A stretch of DNA of 64,000 nucleotides from Paralvinella palmiformis (GCA_025642065.1 JAODUP010000012.1:2222501-2286500), one strand, 5' to 3'; counted from the stretch's first letter, positions 12,207 through 25,077 are shown. Notes: a model not told the origin generated them from the letters alone. Program-made: numbers and translations.

Positions 12207-12718
12207 CATTGACCTAAAAGAAAACTAGACCGAACACGGCCGCCGATTTGATGGCAAACAGGTCCCAACTTCCGGTCGAGGAAATAGGAACGCAGACTGG
12301 TTTATAAATGTGGTGAATTATTGTTGTATCGATGGTTGCATAAGCCGTGTGCGTGGAAGTAATACAAACGGGATGTCTTTTCATCGGATAAGTATAAGGA
12401 ACACATTTAAAATAACTATTAAAGCGTTTTTTGGCGGGAAATTAAGCTTAACTGTTATTAGATTTAGCCTGTACGACAACCCCCGACCTATCTCTGGCGT
12501 TTTTTCCCAATTAAACTTGATCTACGGACTTGCATAAACGTCATTTACATATTTCATGGCATATAATAGGAGAGGAATAAAACAGATTGTCTGCACACAC
12601 AAAATTATAATGCACACATCACAATAAATGTCTGTTTCACCTACCGGAAGTCGGCGCTGTTTGGTCATGGCGGCCCATTCAAACATCACTGATTGCTTGG
12701 TCTTCTTTTAGGTCAATG
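12207..12718 (+). mobile_element. P-element-like DNA transposon remnant (512 bp)
   Basis: The element starts CATTGACCTAAAAGAA and ends with its exact reverse complement. It is flanked on both sides by the 8-bp direct repeat GTAAAAAC (12199-12206 and 12719-12726). Subterminal motifs (GGCCGCC, ACTTCCGGT) are also mirrored. An 8-bp target duplication, termini beginning CA and a THAP-type ORF are the known traits of the P superfamily. At 512 bp this can only be an internally deleted, non-autonomous copy. Confidence 0.75.
12310..12537 (+). pseudogene. THAP-domain start inside the P-like element
   Basis: The frame reads V-V-N-Y-C-C-I-D-G-C-I-S-R and then S-F-H-R-I about 15 residues later. This matches the opening of a THAP zinc finger (C-x2-4-C followed by F-H-R-F/I-P). 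The later C-x2-H pair is absent, and the frame drifts into unrelated sequence before stopping after 75 codons. No proper ATG is present; ATGTGGTG suggests a damaged start. P-element transposases bind DNA through an N-terminal THAP domain, so this is the expected remnant. It cannot encode a working protein. Confidence 0.6.
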
Positions 12719-13288
12719 GTAAAAACCGAACAAGAGATTTAAACGATAGGCTAATCATTATATATCTGTGAAAGCAACCTTAAAGAGGTGTGCTTTTAGA
12801 ACAGATAAAAAAATTCAAGAGATGTTGATGTTTTATGTCTTCATTTCTAATCAAAGTCGTGTTCCAGTGCTATTTGAATTAATCAAACTCATGAAGGTTC
12901 CATAAAGTATAAGATGTCTTGAACGGAGATGTCTTTCATACGACTTAACGTAGACAGATTAATTAACCGGGAAATGATTTTTACATCGAATTACGACCCT
13001 AAACTAGTACATTACAGAGACACATATATATAGGGGTATGAGAAATCATATGTAGTGTATTCATCACCAATCTCGTATTTACCTGTGTGTTCAAAATTCA
13101 CAAGAATAAGTCGATCAGTCGTAAAAATAAGCAAGCCATTTCAGGCTTCTTACAGGATTGAACATCACCTGTTCAATACACATTTTCACTGGCAACAACG
13201 AAGCAGAAAAAGTGTTAATGACGATAACAATGATGACAATAAAAATTACTAAGATGGTTGTCCCATAATTATTTTTGTTCATGGCATA

Positions 13289-13652
13289 CACATATCAGGT
13301 AAACGTAAACGCACGTCACATATCAGGTAAACGTAAACGCACTTCACATATCAGGTAAACGTAAACGCACCTCACATATCAGGTAAACGTAAACGGACCT
13401 CACATATCAGGTAAACGTAAACGCACCTCACATATGAGATAAACGTAAACGCACCTCACATATCAGGTAAATGTAAACGCACCTCACATATCAGGTAAAC
13501 GTAAACGGACCTCACATATCAGGTAAACGTAAACGCACCTCACATATAAGGTAAATGCAAACGCACCTCACATATCAGGTAAACGTAAACGGACCTCACA
13601 TATCAGGTAAACGTAAACGCACCTCACATATCAGATAAACATAAACGCACAA
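13289..13652 (+). repeat. 28-bp minisatellite, 13 copies
   Basis: Head-to-tail units made of CACATATCAGGTAAACGTAA plus ACGCACCT, with C/G and C/T variants spread among copies. A higher-order pattern is visible: the GGACCT variant recurs at intervals. There are no spacers, so it is not a CRISPR-like array. Confidence 0.93.
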
Positions 13653-13659
13653 CACTCAC

Positions 13660-14940
13660 TGTTCAACAATTATTGCTTGTTATACCTGTATAATGTTAGT
13701 TGTAGATTTCAAATGAACTTGGTTTTTATGGAACAATTCTCAGGCTGTACTGGATATTTTTATATCCTTGCATATATTACATTTAAATTGAAAAAAATCA
13801 CTGTGACTGCAAAGCCGTATGCTTTACAAAACATATGATTAAAAGGCCTCAGTCCCGAAACTTCATACAGTACATAAGAAAATATTTTACATAAATGTAT
13901 TAGCTGAAGTGGAATTAATTTTTCATTAAGTACTGCCTTTTGTTGCTCTATTTACCCAACATATATCAATGCCTTTTTAAAGCGTCGACATTGTTTAGAC
14001 TGTTGAACAGTTAACAGAACAGTCTATCGAAAATTAGTGTCGGTATGTGCAACCGAAAAATATAATCATAACGCACAGTCGATAAGATCATAACGTATAG
14101 TAATGGAAGCTGTGGTTTAGGTCACGTTGCCTGAAATTCGTGACAATTTCCGAATTATATTAAAATTAAAGGATGGTGCTGTTATTGTCAATAAAAAAAC
14201 TCACCAAGCACGTCAAATCGTTCTTAGTGTTTTAATCAATTACAGCCATCGTGAAAGATAGGGTAACATATTTTATTTCCGATGCTATTCAATCTATGGC
14301 TGAAACGTTTGATCATTTCAAAATCTGAACGAATTCATTTTCTTAAAATCACGAAATTTGCGATATGAACGTACTTCATTGAAATGTCGTTAAACGCGCC
14401 CTTTTCGCCTATTCGAACCTGATCCCCCTAACTGCAAGTTCGAAAACAGTATCGTCAGAGTTACATGATAACATTAAAACGCAAATTGTGAGTTCATGTT
14501 TTATTATCAACAGCAGACTAATTGGCATACCAATCAATTTGTTATGCGCTATTTTCCACGATCCGAGTTTCTGGACTTTTTAAAAACTTCTTCGTCCTGA
14601 AGTGAATTTTGGAGATTGTCCCGTGAAAACACGATGGTCATGATCGAAATAGTAACATAACCAGCAAATGTTATCCCCCGCGTCTTATGGCATTAACTAT
14701 AATGAGATTGTAAACATCGTGCCGGATGATAACATGCTCGGACGGAATGTTTTAAGAAGTACTAGATGTACCCCATTGCTCGTGTACTGTCACTGGCTAG
14801 CCTTCCCCGATTAAGACTAGTACCTCGATCTTCCTTTGGGCGAAGGTTGGTCTATGTTTAACCAGTCGACTCCAAAGCCATGTAGGCATAACTAGGTAGA
14901 GCAGGTATATTTTAGTGGGCAAGAGCGGCATCTCGTCTAG
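13660..14940. other. Intergenic stretch, nothing recognised
   Basis: AT-rich sequence with short disrupted frames. I see no exon, RNA gene or repeat family. Confidence 0.5.
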
Positions 14941-14941
14941 T

Positions 14942-15150
14942 CTTCTCTCTCTCTCTCTCTCTCTATGTATCCGTGTGCGTGTTGATGTGTGAGTGTGTGT
15001 GTGGGTGTAAAAAGCAGCATTAGCCCAGCCGGCTGTGCAGCAGGTAGTTTTTTCGAGCGTTTCCTAAAGCTCTCTTTCCTTCATACATGGCGAGCCGCTG
15101 TTGTGGTCGTTGTTGTTGTAGTCGTTGATGTTGTTGTTGTTGTTGTTATG
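14942..15150. repeat. CT microsatellite and nearby GTT tract
   Basis: (CT)n at 14942-14964 and imperfect (GTT)n at 15100-15150. The Val-rich frame at 14989 is a product of the repeat. Confidence 0.85.
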
Positions 15151-15433
15151 GTTTTCGTTCGCCGTCTTTCATTCTACTGGATTGCTAACAAAAAACCTCC
15201 GCAAACACTTGTGTACTTTGTTAAAACACACACAGAAACACGGAACTACTACTGTCAGACTATTTATTATCAGGTGTTTATATCCGAATGATATGGTCCT
15301 TGTAGGGTTGTGAAACTTCAATTATATCACATCACAGTTACTGAAAGTCGGTGTTAAGAGGTTAGCGTCGGCCAGATATTTCTTCTACTGCAGCACATTG
15401 ACAGGTAAGTCTGGCTATATCATAATACGTTTA

Positions 15434-15464
<31 letters not shown>

Positions 15465-15705
15465 CTCTCTCAATGTAGAACTGCATGTACCTTTGCAGTT
15501 TTCACACATTATCGTTCACCACATCGTACTTACTGTATTTCCAATATCTAATATAAACTAATGGCGGGTCGTATCAGATAAGACCTCGAAGTACTACACT
15601 GTTCCCGGTAACCCCCGCTAGTGGAACTGACTCCTCAGTACACTAACTCAGCCAGCCAGTGTCATTACCGCACAGAGTCCAGGATTCGAGCGGATCCTAC
15701 CGGAA

Positions 15706-15779
15706 ATGGACGATACAACGAGAAAAGACGTATGCACCCAGATGCGAGAATTCGATGATAGACGAGTTCAGTGTACTAA
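15706..15779 (+). CDS. Candidate 5' coding exon (low support)
   Basis: ATG opens 24 codons (M-D-D-T-T-R-K-D-V-C-T-Q-M-R) and ends in phase 2 at CTAA|GTAAGA. The preceding 150 bp is GC-richer than its surroundings. No matching acceptor exon was found, so this may be chance. Confidence 0.2.
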
Positions 15780-15969
15780 GTAAGACCTATATTTAGTGCT
15801 GTCTGTAATACACACCGAGGTTAGACCCGACTGTCCTAAGCCAGACATGTTTGTTGCCATAATACAGCCTTCTCTGGGCAGATATTCTAGCATATGGTGC
15901 TAGAAAATAGGAATGTTCACATTATACGCTAGGTTAATGCCTTTATATCCAAGTAATACCGCTGTAGTC

Positions 15970-15971
<2 letters not shown>

Positions 15972-16021
<50 letters not shown>

Positions 16022-16100
16022 ACAATAACATTTTGCACAATTCACAAATCGTATATCCAGACTGACGATTAAACACACAACTCACACACGCGCGCGCATG

Positions 16101-16131
<31 letters not shown>

Positions 16132-16132
16132 G
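15972..16132. repeat. AT/GT and GA microsatellites
   Basis: (AT)n-(GT)n at 15972-16020 and (GA)n at 16107-16131. Confidence 0.9.
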
Positions 16133-16216
16133 ATTACGTTGTTACAGAATACTACTTCACCCATATGGGCAATGATGCTATACACAGATATTTACTGTAT
16201 TCTGCCTGTGTAAGGC

Positions 16217-16519
16217 ATGATTAAGGCTCTTGTAGCGTTGTTTGCTGGATTGGGTAGCAAATTGTTTATTTGGCGTCATGTTACTAAATTTTTTAACAAT
16301 CGGGAGACCACTATAAAAACTCATTTGGTTCTGGATTCAGTCACTCGGAGAATTGCCCAGAAGTTGTATTCGGGATTTGCAAATTTCCCCTCCCCCAGTG
16401 AAATCTGTCATTATGCAAACGTGTTGGTTTGTATGACCAGAAGTTACTACGTTCTCTTGGAAGACAAGCTCTCAATTATTGAATTTAAATGGATTACCTG
16501 TATCAGAGTAATTAAATGA
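16217..16519 (+). other. Unassigned 100-codon ORF
   Basis: ATG-initiated frame of 100 codons with ordinary composition (M-I-K-A-L-V-A-L-F-A-G-L-G). I recognise no family. There is no promoter or splice context that favours it, so it may be a fragment of an old element or chance. Confidence 0.15.
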
Positions 16520-17020
16520 ACACTAGCTAAGTGTGTAGATCAATACAACAGGTCACATTTTGTTATATAGATTGCTAAAGGAACTTAATATGATTTAAAA
16601 TTTGCCCCTACAAGTAAGTTGGTGTTTTTTTGTGGGGGGGGGGGGAGGAATTATTTCTATCGTCACAGAGTTTAGGTACATAATTCATACTCAGGATATA
16701 ATTAATATTATTAATATTATTTTAATATTACTAATTTAATTTAAAGGCAGTATAAACATATTGTTTTAAATAGCAGATCAGTCTGCATTAGCATTTTCAC
16801 CGATTTACACCGAGGTACAAAATGACATTATATAAGATGACTTGACGGCAAATCATATTTAACTCTTTTCTTTACCCTCTGATGGTCAGCTGTTCAAACT
16901 TAACCGAACCTTCACTTAATCTTGCTCATAACGTGTGCCATACTAATAAATACAGATGTCTCGAAAGTCTTAGCATGATCATTTAAAGAAAACAGGAGTT
17001 TAATTTCGCTTTGGCGCTGG

Positions 17021-17041
17021 TGTCTCTCTCTCTCTCTTTCT

Positions 17042-17127
<86 letters not shown>
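17021..17127. repeat. CT/AT microsatellite
   Basis: (CT)n broken by TTCT, followed by a long (AT)n. Confidence 0.9.
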
Positions 17128-17129
<2 letters not shown>

Positions 17130-17590
17130 ATATGATATAATATGATGAAACATCTCATAACTATAGGTAGCTAGAAGAGGACTGGATCACGACTGAACTC
17201 AGAAGGTCTGCAATAAAGTCTTCTAGCAAAAATAAACCAAAAGGAATTCCCAGACCATTTGAAGTGAATATTGGAAAATAATATTAAAATATTTTATAGT
17301 CTGTCGGGTTAGAACAAGCGTGGATGGCAAAATTTTACGTTTATGAGGTAATTCTTCCCTATAACAGACAAATGTCGGACAACTGAGTGAAGTAAACATT
17401 AGTAATTTGTGTTGTCCTGTCTGACATTCTTCTGTAATAATGTTGATTGGTTTGATTGACCAAGCTGCTTTACAAACGCTAATTTGGAACTTCCCCTTAA
17501 TACCATCATCTGACGCAGCAGCAGCAACAATAACAGCAACAATAACAGCAACAATAAAAAACTAACGATAATCACAACGACTACACTAAT

Positions 17591-17916
17591 GAGCTCCGGT
17601 GGCCTAGCGGTTAAGCACCTGGCACCTGGTGACAACGATCACAGGTTCGAACCCCGCAAGAGGTCGAAACCTTTTCAGAGATTAATTTCTCGGCTGACAA
17701 CATCGTGGGTGGCTGACCACGTTAAATGGCGCTGCCGTCTCCACTGAATTATTTAAAATAAAGGGGGACGTTAAAGACCCCCTGAGGACGTAAAACACTC
17801 CGGCAGTGACCACCCTCAGGGTGTTTCGGCTCCATCTTTCCGTACTGCTCCCCTGTGAGTTTCTCAATCACTCAAACACAGAGGCTGTGCTGAATAAGCG
17901 ACAGCCCGAAAAACAA
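17591..17916 (+). mobile_element. tRNA-derived SINE family B, full-length copy
   Basis: The head has an A box (GGTGGCCTAGCGGTTAAGC) and a B box (GGTTCGAACCCC) at tRNA-like spacing. A body of about 240 bp ends CTGAATAAGCGACAGCCC and an A-rich tail. The same 3' end recurs at 21107-21155. The arrangement is that of a LINE-mobilised SINE transcribed by Pol III. Confidence 0.75.
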
Positions 17917-18138
17917 AAACAACAAATACAGTAAGCCAACATCAATGGCGCATCACGGTTTCTTAAAGTTGATGTGAACGGTAAACCTTGATAGGAAAGA
18001 GGAGTTTGTAAGGGATAGAAACTGGAACAATTTGTTATCTTACGCCGTAGGCGATGTCTTCACCATGATGCTGTTGTGTGTTTAGTAGGTTGTCATTGGT
18101 GTCTAAGTAACTGACTGGAGATACTGTCAACAATCACT

Positions 18139-18308
18139 GGGGCGCCTCCGTGGTCTAATAGTACCATGCTGGGCCAGAGATCACTACCATCCGTGTTCGA
18201 AACTGAGGGGTGTTTCATCTTTGACTTCGCTTCATTACATTTGGAGGTCGCTCGGCCCATTTAGCCTACCATGTGCACAAAAGTGACCGTAAAACATCAA
18301 TCATCATC
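18139..18308 (+). mobile_element. SINE family A copy
   Basis: Starts GGGGCGCCTCCGTGGTCTA, has B box GTGTTCGAAAC, then the shared central block and the 3' end GTAAAACATCAATCATCAT. The A-box region is mutated (ATAGTACCATG). Confidence 0.8.
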
Positions 18309-18309
18309 T

Positions 18310-21100
18310 GTCAACAATCAATAGCTATGGGATGGTATTATTAATCATCATCCGGCAAGGACAAATCTCAACAGTATGTGATCAGATATACATTAACAGA
18401 GAATCACACTAGGGACGCCATTTGTTCATTTATCCGTACTGCTTTGCCTCATCAATATCTGTGGAATGTTTCATTCACTAGTAGAAGATTATTTGTATTA
18501 TTATTATTATTGTTATTACTGTTACTATTATCAGTACTATTTATGCCAATAGTACATTGATAATTGTAGTGTTCATTATGAAATTTGTTATTATAGTGCA
18601 ACGATCTTAACTCAAAGCTGTTCTCATTGATACTGAACATAGATAAGTAACTAGGGTATGGTTTTATTATATATATAAAAAGAGTTCCCTTAAATGTCAT
18701 AAGTTCTTATCTATCCCCATTAGATTGGCCTTGAAATAAATAACCTTTGACCAAACATCTTATAGATATATGAGCCCACGATTCGGTACTACCTTCCGGT
18801 TTTATTATAAACATGCATACGACATATTGTCATTTGTCTGAAATTATCTTATTCCTGTCGAATAGGACGTAAATGCGAGTCCCGTGATGGTGAACTCGTC
18901 TTAAATATGACGACTTAAACCAAATCAAAGTTCGTGACCCAATATATACCTTAACGAGACCGTTATTATATATAGCGACATTACTTCTACATTAAACAGT
19001 TTGTAGATAATATAAATATATTATTAATCTAAAGACCTCGGACATATGAATTATTATTATTATTTTCATTACCTTCTAATTTTAGCATTTTATATTGTTA
19101 AACAACACCGAGATTATATTTTCTTAACGGGAACCATCACAGCGCTCCCGTGAAGTAGGTGACGGAAGTGCACGAAACCGGATCGATCAATAAAGCTTGT
19201 GACGTCCCAATAGCCAAAGAAACCAGGTGCTAACCGCCGCCATTGCTTGTTCTGTTGTAGAATGGTTTTGTTTACAGTGTAAACCTGGGTGATATCTGTG
19301 TTAATATCGCGTTTTGTATGCTACGACCAGTATATCTAGTTATATAAGAAAGTAGTCAGGAATGTTGATATAGGACTGGCGAAAAACCTGATCTGGAAGA
19401 AAGACGCCGTCGTCCCTAACTTATACTCGGCAAATGTCAATAGGACACCCCCACCTTCTATAACAGATGCCAGAATATCTGCTCCAACGAGACCATTTTG
19501 TTTGGAAAAAAAGAGGCACAGTGTTTATCCAGAGACACAGACTCATACAAATATCGGAGCCATACTTGATGTGATGAAAAAACCCAGTCCGGTTGTGACG
19601 TTACGACTGCAAATCGAATTCGCAAGATATCAGTAGGGCATACTCTATTGCAGGCGCTGAGGTATGACCAAATACGGGCACCATTTCACTAAAACTATTT
19701 TTTGAGGAGTCGCAAACTATTATTTCGATACAAGCAAGACACTTCATATAATATATTATTCTCATCCTTCAAGCCATTCTGCGATTGATAGTTCATATTT
19801 TTTTAATGAATTTATTGAAAATGTATTGAAAATAAATAAACCAAATTTCATTTTATACCTTTATTGGATTTTAAATCTCTTAATTAAATATGTAACAATC
19901 GTGAGTTATACCATTACACACTAAAAAGTTGATAAAATATGATATCTAGTCTAACCCATATTTATTTATTAAAATAATTTCACGAACACATGTCTATGTG
20001 ATCACATGACGCTCTACCAAGGCCTCGTCGTCATGCCTTTGACCTGTGACGTCTTCGCCCTCAGTGTCTATGGGGCGAGATGTCGGATTCTGGATCTTTC
20101 ATGTTCAGCCAATGAGATGTTAAAGCTAACAACCTAATTGATGTCGAAGTTATTTAGATTTCTCGGTTAGGGTGTCATCACCAATAACCTACAGTTTAGA
20201 GAACGTCTTCTATCTGCTCGTTTTAAGGCGTCTGATACGAATCGTTGTTAAACAAGAAGACTGTTTAGCCAATTATTGGCGTTACGCAACAGGTCTCACG
20301 CAGACTATTTGTCGGCTTTGATGTCCCGATTCTTCTCAGTCTGAGCTTCGATTTCATTTATTCTAATCTGTTGGTGGTTTCTGTTTTATGGCTACAGACC
20401 TAACTTTTGGCGATCATAAATTCCTCGCCTTTGATACTTTGCTGCTAGAAGCATATATGTTATGTTTTCGTCTGTTTTGTATCATGATATTCTGATCTGC
20501 GAAGTGTGGCTCTTTATAACCCGCCATTAGTAATATCTAAAAACCAAGAAATGCTGTGAAATGTAAAACGCTGTTAATCCTGAATTAAACTTCCCCAAGA
20601 AAACAATGAAATGGTACGTCATATCTGTTATCATAGTTGACGTATTTATACAAGAAAACGTCGGCAATTACTCTCGAAACTAACAATAATTCTGCATTTA
20701 CTAATGAACCATTTTAAAGACAAACCTGCCAGATGTAGCTGATATGTAATATCTGGTGTTTGTACAGAGCATATATATATTAATTGCCGACGGACAAAAA
20801 ATGGCTAGAGTTCTATGATGAGTGTGACATGAATGGTAAACGGACATAATCCTCTCTTCATCTAATCCCCTCAGGACATAATTCCCTGAAGACAAAATCC
20901 CCTCAGAACATAACCCTCTCACACAAAGAACAACAACAAAAAAACCAAACATAAAGACACATATTTTAACATACAGTTTAATTCAGAACTTTTTAGACAT
21001 TTTTTACAAATCTATGTGTAAAACACCTGAAAAGTTATTTCCACCGAATCAAGTGACCAAATCCCCGGAGAACTCCAGGAATTATTTTGATATCCTGGTT
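18310..21100. other. Intergenic stretch, nothing recognised
   Basis: AT-rich with short frames. A slightly GC-richer block at 19130-19660 has no assignable ORF. A (TTA)n tract lies near 18490-18530. Confidence 0.45.
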
Positions 21101-21106
21101 CCTGTC

Positions 21107-21155
21107 TGATCAACCACTCCAGCCTAGAGGCTGTGCCGAATAAGCGACAGCCTGG
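21107..21155 (+). mobile_element. SINE family B 3' fragment
   Basis: Contains AGAGGCTGTGCCGAATAAGC and GACAGCC, matching the 3' end of the 17.6-kb copy. Confidence 0.55.
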
Positions 21156-21269
21156 GGATTCTCCTCGAACAACAAACCTCAAACACAATGGGTAAATCAG
21201 TTCTGTTGTTAACTTTTGCCTTACATACCAAAACCATATCTCTGGCATGATATAGCATGGTAAATAATC

Positions 21270-21417
21270 TTGTGTAATCGTGAAAGTAATCGCTGATTAC
21301 GATTACATTTACAACGTAATCGATTACGATTACATTGCATCTGGAAATGGCGATTAAGATTACCTGAGATCATGTAATCGATTACAATCGATAACGATTA
21401 CGATTACCCCAACCCTG
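21270..21417 (+). mobile_element. hAT-like transposon terminus (solo end)
   Basis: Ends CCCCAACCCTG, the complement of the CAGGGTTGG start typical of many animal hAT elements. It is preceded by repeated ATTACGATTAC and TAATCGATTAC subterminal motifs in both orientations. No opposite terminus was found nearby. Confidence 0.5.
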
Positions 21418-21888
21418 AACAAAACACAATAATCTTGTTAAAATTACGTCATGATTGACACTCATATGAGCCAGGAGAACCATTACAAGAAGAAGAAGAT
21501 GATTCCGATTGTTTCGAAAAAAGGGGAATCGTCGAAGAAACCGCGAGGAGAACCGGGAACACTAACTGGTGTCTATGTGAACTTTGTGTACTCCTGGCCC
21601 AGGTGACATTAGAGTACGTTGCTCCTTCCAGCCTTCGAATCTGGCATCCGAAGAAGCCGTAATGGCGGCCTTCCAAATAATTCTAAGCATTACATATTTT
21701 AAGAAATATTATCTGAGGGTGAACATCCTACGATTCAACCCCTTGGATCAATCTTTAGGAGTAAAACGGGTTGCAGTGACGCTCAACAATGGCAGTTATT
21801 AAAGGAGTGCTATTGAAATACAATCAATCATTTTCGTCAATGGCCAAGAATACTTGTTCTATTTAAACCTTATTCATGCAAAACCTGC

Positions 21889-21890
21889 AC

Positions 21891-21924
<34 letters not shown>
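21889..21924. repeat. AAT microsatellite
   Basis: (AAT)n run of about 12 copies. Confidence 0.9.
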
Positions 21925-22618
21925 TTAAAAAAATTAAATAAAAATAAATTACACAGTATATTAATAATCGGTGTATTAATAATCCACATCACTTGTAGGG
22001 CGACAACAACTCCCAACAAATGAATACTAATGGTACTATGGTCGATACTACAAAAATACAGATAAACCATCTTCTGCTGTTACTGTTTTTCTTGTCGTTG
22101 TTGGTAGTGGTGGTAGTGTAGTAGTAGTAGTGGTGTTGTTGTTGTTGTGGTGGTAATGCCACGAATATCAATGTTTATGGTTGGATTGTTGTTCTTATTC
22201 TTTCAAATAACTATTTATCACTTCTATATTTCGATATGTTTTGTTTGAAATTGGTTTAGAAAATGATCTTTTTATCGGATCGATAAGTACGAGTTTGTGT
22301 CTATGTTGCTTTTATGTCAAACCAACAACGTGTAGCAGAATGATAGAGCGGTAGATGAAATGGGAGGGAACCTCGATTCGAATCTACGTCTATCTGTTGA
22401 TCTTCAGATATTTATTAATAGGTTTAGCCTTAGATGTGAACTAAACCGAACAGAATGAAATCTTGAGGATCAAATACAGAACATGAAGTATTACCTACAA
22501 ACGGCATACCATGTATAACCTTTAGCAATAAAGTGTGGGTAAAGTTCTTAGATCGGCAAAGCTATGTTTAAGACAATATATTGGTATTTCTATTTCATGG
22601 TTTTAGTATCACGTATCC

Positions 22619-22985
22619 AATCCATCCATCCGATCAGCCAGGCATCCATCCATCCATCCATCCGTCCGTCCATCCGTCCGTTAGTCCGTCAGTCTATCCA
22701 CATCAATTCATCTGTCCGTCCGTCAGTCTATCCACATCCATCCATCCATCTGTTGATCCGTCGGTCTATCCACATTCATCCATCCATCCGTCCATTTGTC
22801 CGTCCGTCGGTCTATCCACATCCATCCATCCATCCGTCCATCTGTGCGTCCGTCGGTCTACCCACATTCATCCATCCTATCATCCAGACATTCATCCAGA
22901 CATCATCCTCCTTCCATTCAGTTATTCACCCAGACATCCATCCAGACATCTTGGTAGCTAGACATCCGGACATCCAGATATCTAT
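22619..22985. repeat. TCCA-based complex satellite
   Basis: TCCA/TCCG tetranucleotides are organised into a longer unit of roughly 60 bp containing GTCGGTCTATCCACAT, repeated about five times, with a CAGACATCCATC variant towards the end. The Ser/Ile/His/Pro-rich frames of 126-141 codons on + are repeat translations. Confidence 0.88.
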
Positions 22986-23087
22986 CTAGATAGCGATACA
23001 GACAGACATATAGACGTATAGGCATACAGACAGATAGACAGACAAACAGACAAGCAGGAAAACAGATTGACACCCCTCCCACACACG

Positions 23088-23156
23088 AACGCGCGCGCGC
23101 GCGCACACACACACACACACATACGCATGCACGCACACATACGCATGCACGCACAC
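23088..23156. repeat. CG/CA alternating tract
   Basis: (GC)n then (AC)n and ACGCATGC repeats, with Z-DNA potential. Confidence 0.85.
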
Positions 23157-23656
23157 ACGAATACTATACATGCAGTATCGTTGTTTGCATAAACATGTAA
23201 AGAATTGCAATTCATTAACAAATTATATCCAATGTTGACTATCAGTTCATTCTGTTTATTGTGGCTGTCATTTAACATTTTAGAAACAAATTCGTGCAGA
23301 ACATTTAACACTCAAATATCAATATTTTGTTTCGTAAATTGATGAAGTAATGTCAGTATCATTAAGAAACATTATGATAAAAAATATGAATATGAAGAGA
23401 TTGATAAAGTGATGTGGGATTAGTTTCAGAAGATCCACAGTGTAAGGATTAGCCTATTTGGTCACGTGATGCATGTTAAGACACAAATGTTTCCTACAGA
23501 TTTAGTTTGACCCCGAATAAAATCGCCAAATAGAATATTATTAAACATTTTAGAGTTTCTGTTTAATCAGTGTATGACCTTATATATATTGACATGCACT
23601 ACATAAATACATATTAACATTGATATAAATATGTCTATGTAATATTTAGGTAAGCA

Positions 23657-23660
<4 letters not shown>

Positions 23661-23697
<37 letters not shown>

Positions 23698-23850
23698 TGG
23701 CTTATCTATTAGCGTAGTGTTGCCACAAACCTTTATCACGTGGGTTCAAACCCCCGCCGTCTACAGAGTGTTTTATCTTTCACGTCATATTATTAACGAT
23801 TCAGACAACGATATTCACAAAGGTTGGCCATAAAAATTTAACATTTAGAC
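23661..23850 (+). mobile_element. AT microsatellite and degenerate tRNA-derived SINE
   Basis: (AT)n at 23661-23694 is followed by a tRNA-like head with B box GGGTTCAAACCCC and a tail ending GTTGGCCATAAAAATTT, reminiscent of the family A 3' end. Strongly diverged. Confidence 0.45.
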
Positions 23851-24292
23851 ACTCGCCTCCTTACACACACAATCCCCACGCACCACACACATATACACAT
23901 ACATATACATAAAAATACATACACATATACAAGTGTCTGGTACGTACTGTATAAGCATGTTGACGCCTATAAACGGTTACTTTTGATAGAGTACCAGGTA
24001 GAGCAAATACATTACACTACAACATATCGTTAATTAGTTGGTAGCTTCACGGGACTCTACGCGACACGCTGTGATCTAGTTTAAAGCTGATGTATACAAG
24101 ATATACGAATACCATCAACATAAATCATCTTCGTCGATGATAATTTATCTTCCACAGACACATTCTTTATACCGCTATCCACTGAAACACCAAATGACTA
24201 AGACTAATTAGGACAGACTCATCTACAAATCTGATTCATCAATAGCGGTTTTAACCAAATTAGTAATCTTACAAACACCTTTAAAGCCAGGG

Positions 24293-24300
24293 TATATAAG
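24293..24300 (+). promoter_or_regulatory. Candidate TATA box
   Basis: GGGTATATAAGG occurs in a non-repetitive, moderately GC-rich stretch, with a plausible start region about 30 bp downstream. No convincing coding exon follows, so the transcript, if any, is unknown. Confidence 0.3.
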
Positions 24301-24907
24301 GCTCAGCTTCAGGTGTTCTACCTGCATCCTCTGGCTGATATAGCTCTGTTATCTGGCGACTTTATGGAAATCAGGGAATCGCGGACAGACGGCAGTGATC
24401 GTTCTCATTAGCTGTCACTCGGTGTAGCGTTATGGTATGTCTCATAGAAGATTTATTTGGAATATAATGTGTGAGTGGGGTGCGCGTGTGTGTGCGCGCG
24501 CGTGGGTCTGGGTGAGGCGAATGGGACGAAACACGTTTTGTTATGAGAAATCCTTGTTTTGAAAACCCGAGAACATGGCACAAAATACACAAGAACCATG
24601 CGTCGTGCAGCTGCCCAACAGCGCCACGAAAAGATATTTACGTAACAAAGGTTTATGAATTCCTTACATTATAGCTAGCTAGATACATGGATACAGGTGT
24701 ACCACATCGGCATGCTTACTAATGACTACTTCGTTGTGTGTTCATCTGGTTCTCTTTCTGGGCTTATGTTTTTGAATGTGTGTGTGAGTGAGTGAGTCTC
24801 TGTGTGTGAGTATTGGTAAATGTGTGTGTATGTATGCATGTGTGTGTATGTGGTGGGTATGAATGTATGTGTCTGACTATGTGGGTGGGTGTGGCGTGTA
24901 CACATAA

Positions 24908-24909
<2 letters not shown>

Positions 24910-24954
<45 letters not shown>

Positions 24955-25077
24955 GAGCGACTTCCAATTGTAATGAGGCGAAAGATGAAACACTCTTCTG
25001 ATATAGGCCGGGCGGGGTTTTAACCCAGGTGCTATAGATCTGTGGCCAACCGCCCTACTAGTTAGGTCACGGAGGCG

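Noticed and set aside
13289..13652. Regular 28-bp direct repeats resembling a CRISPR array
   Set aside because: Units are directly adjacent with no unique spacers, and the genome is eukaryotic; it is a minisatellite.
22564..22989. 126-141-codon Ser/Ile/His/Pro-rich ORFs
   Set aside because: They are translations of the TCCA-based satellite, open in several frames at once.
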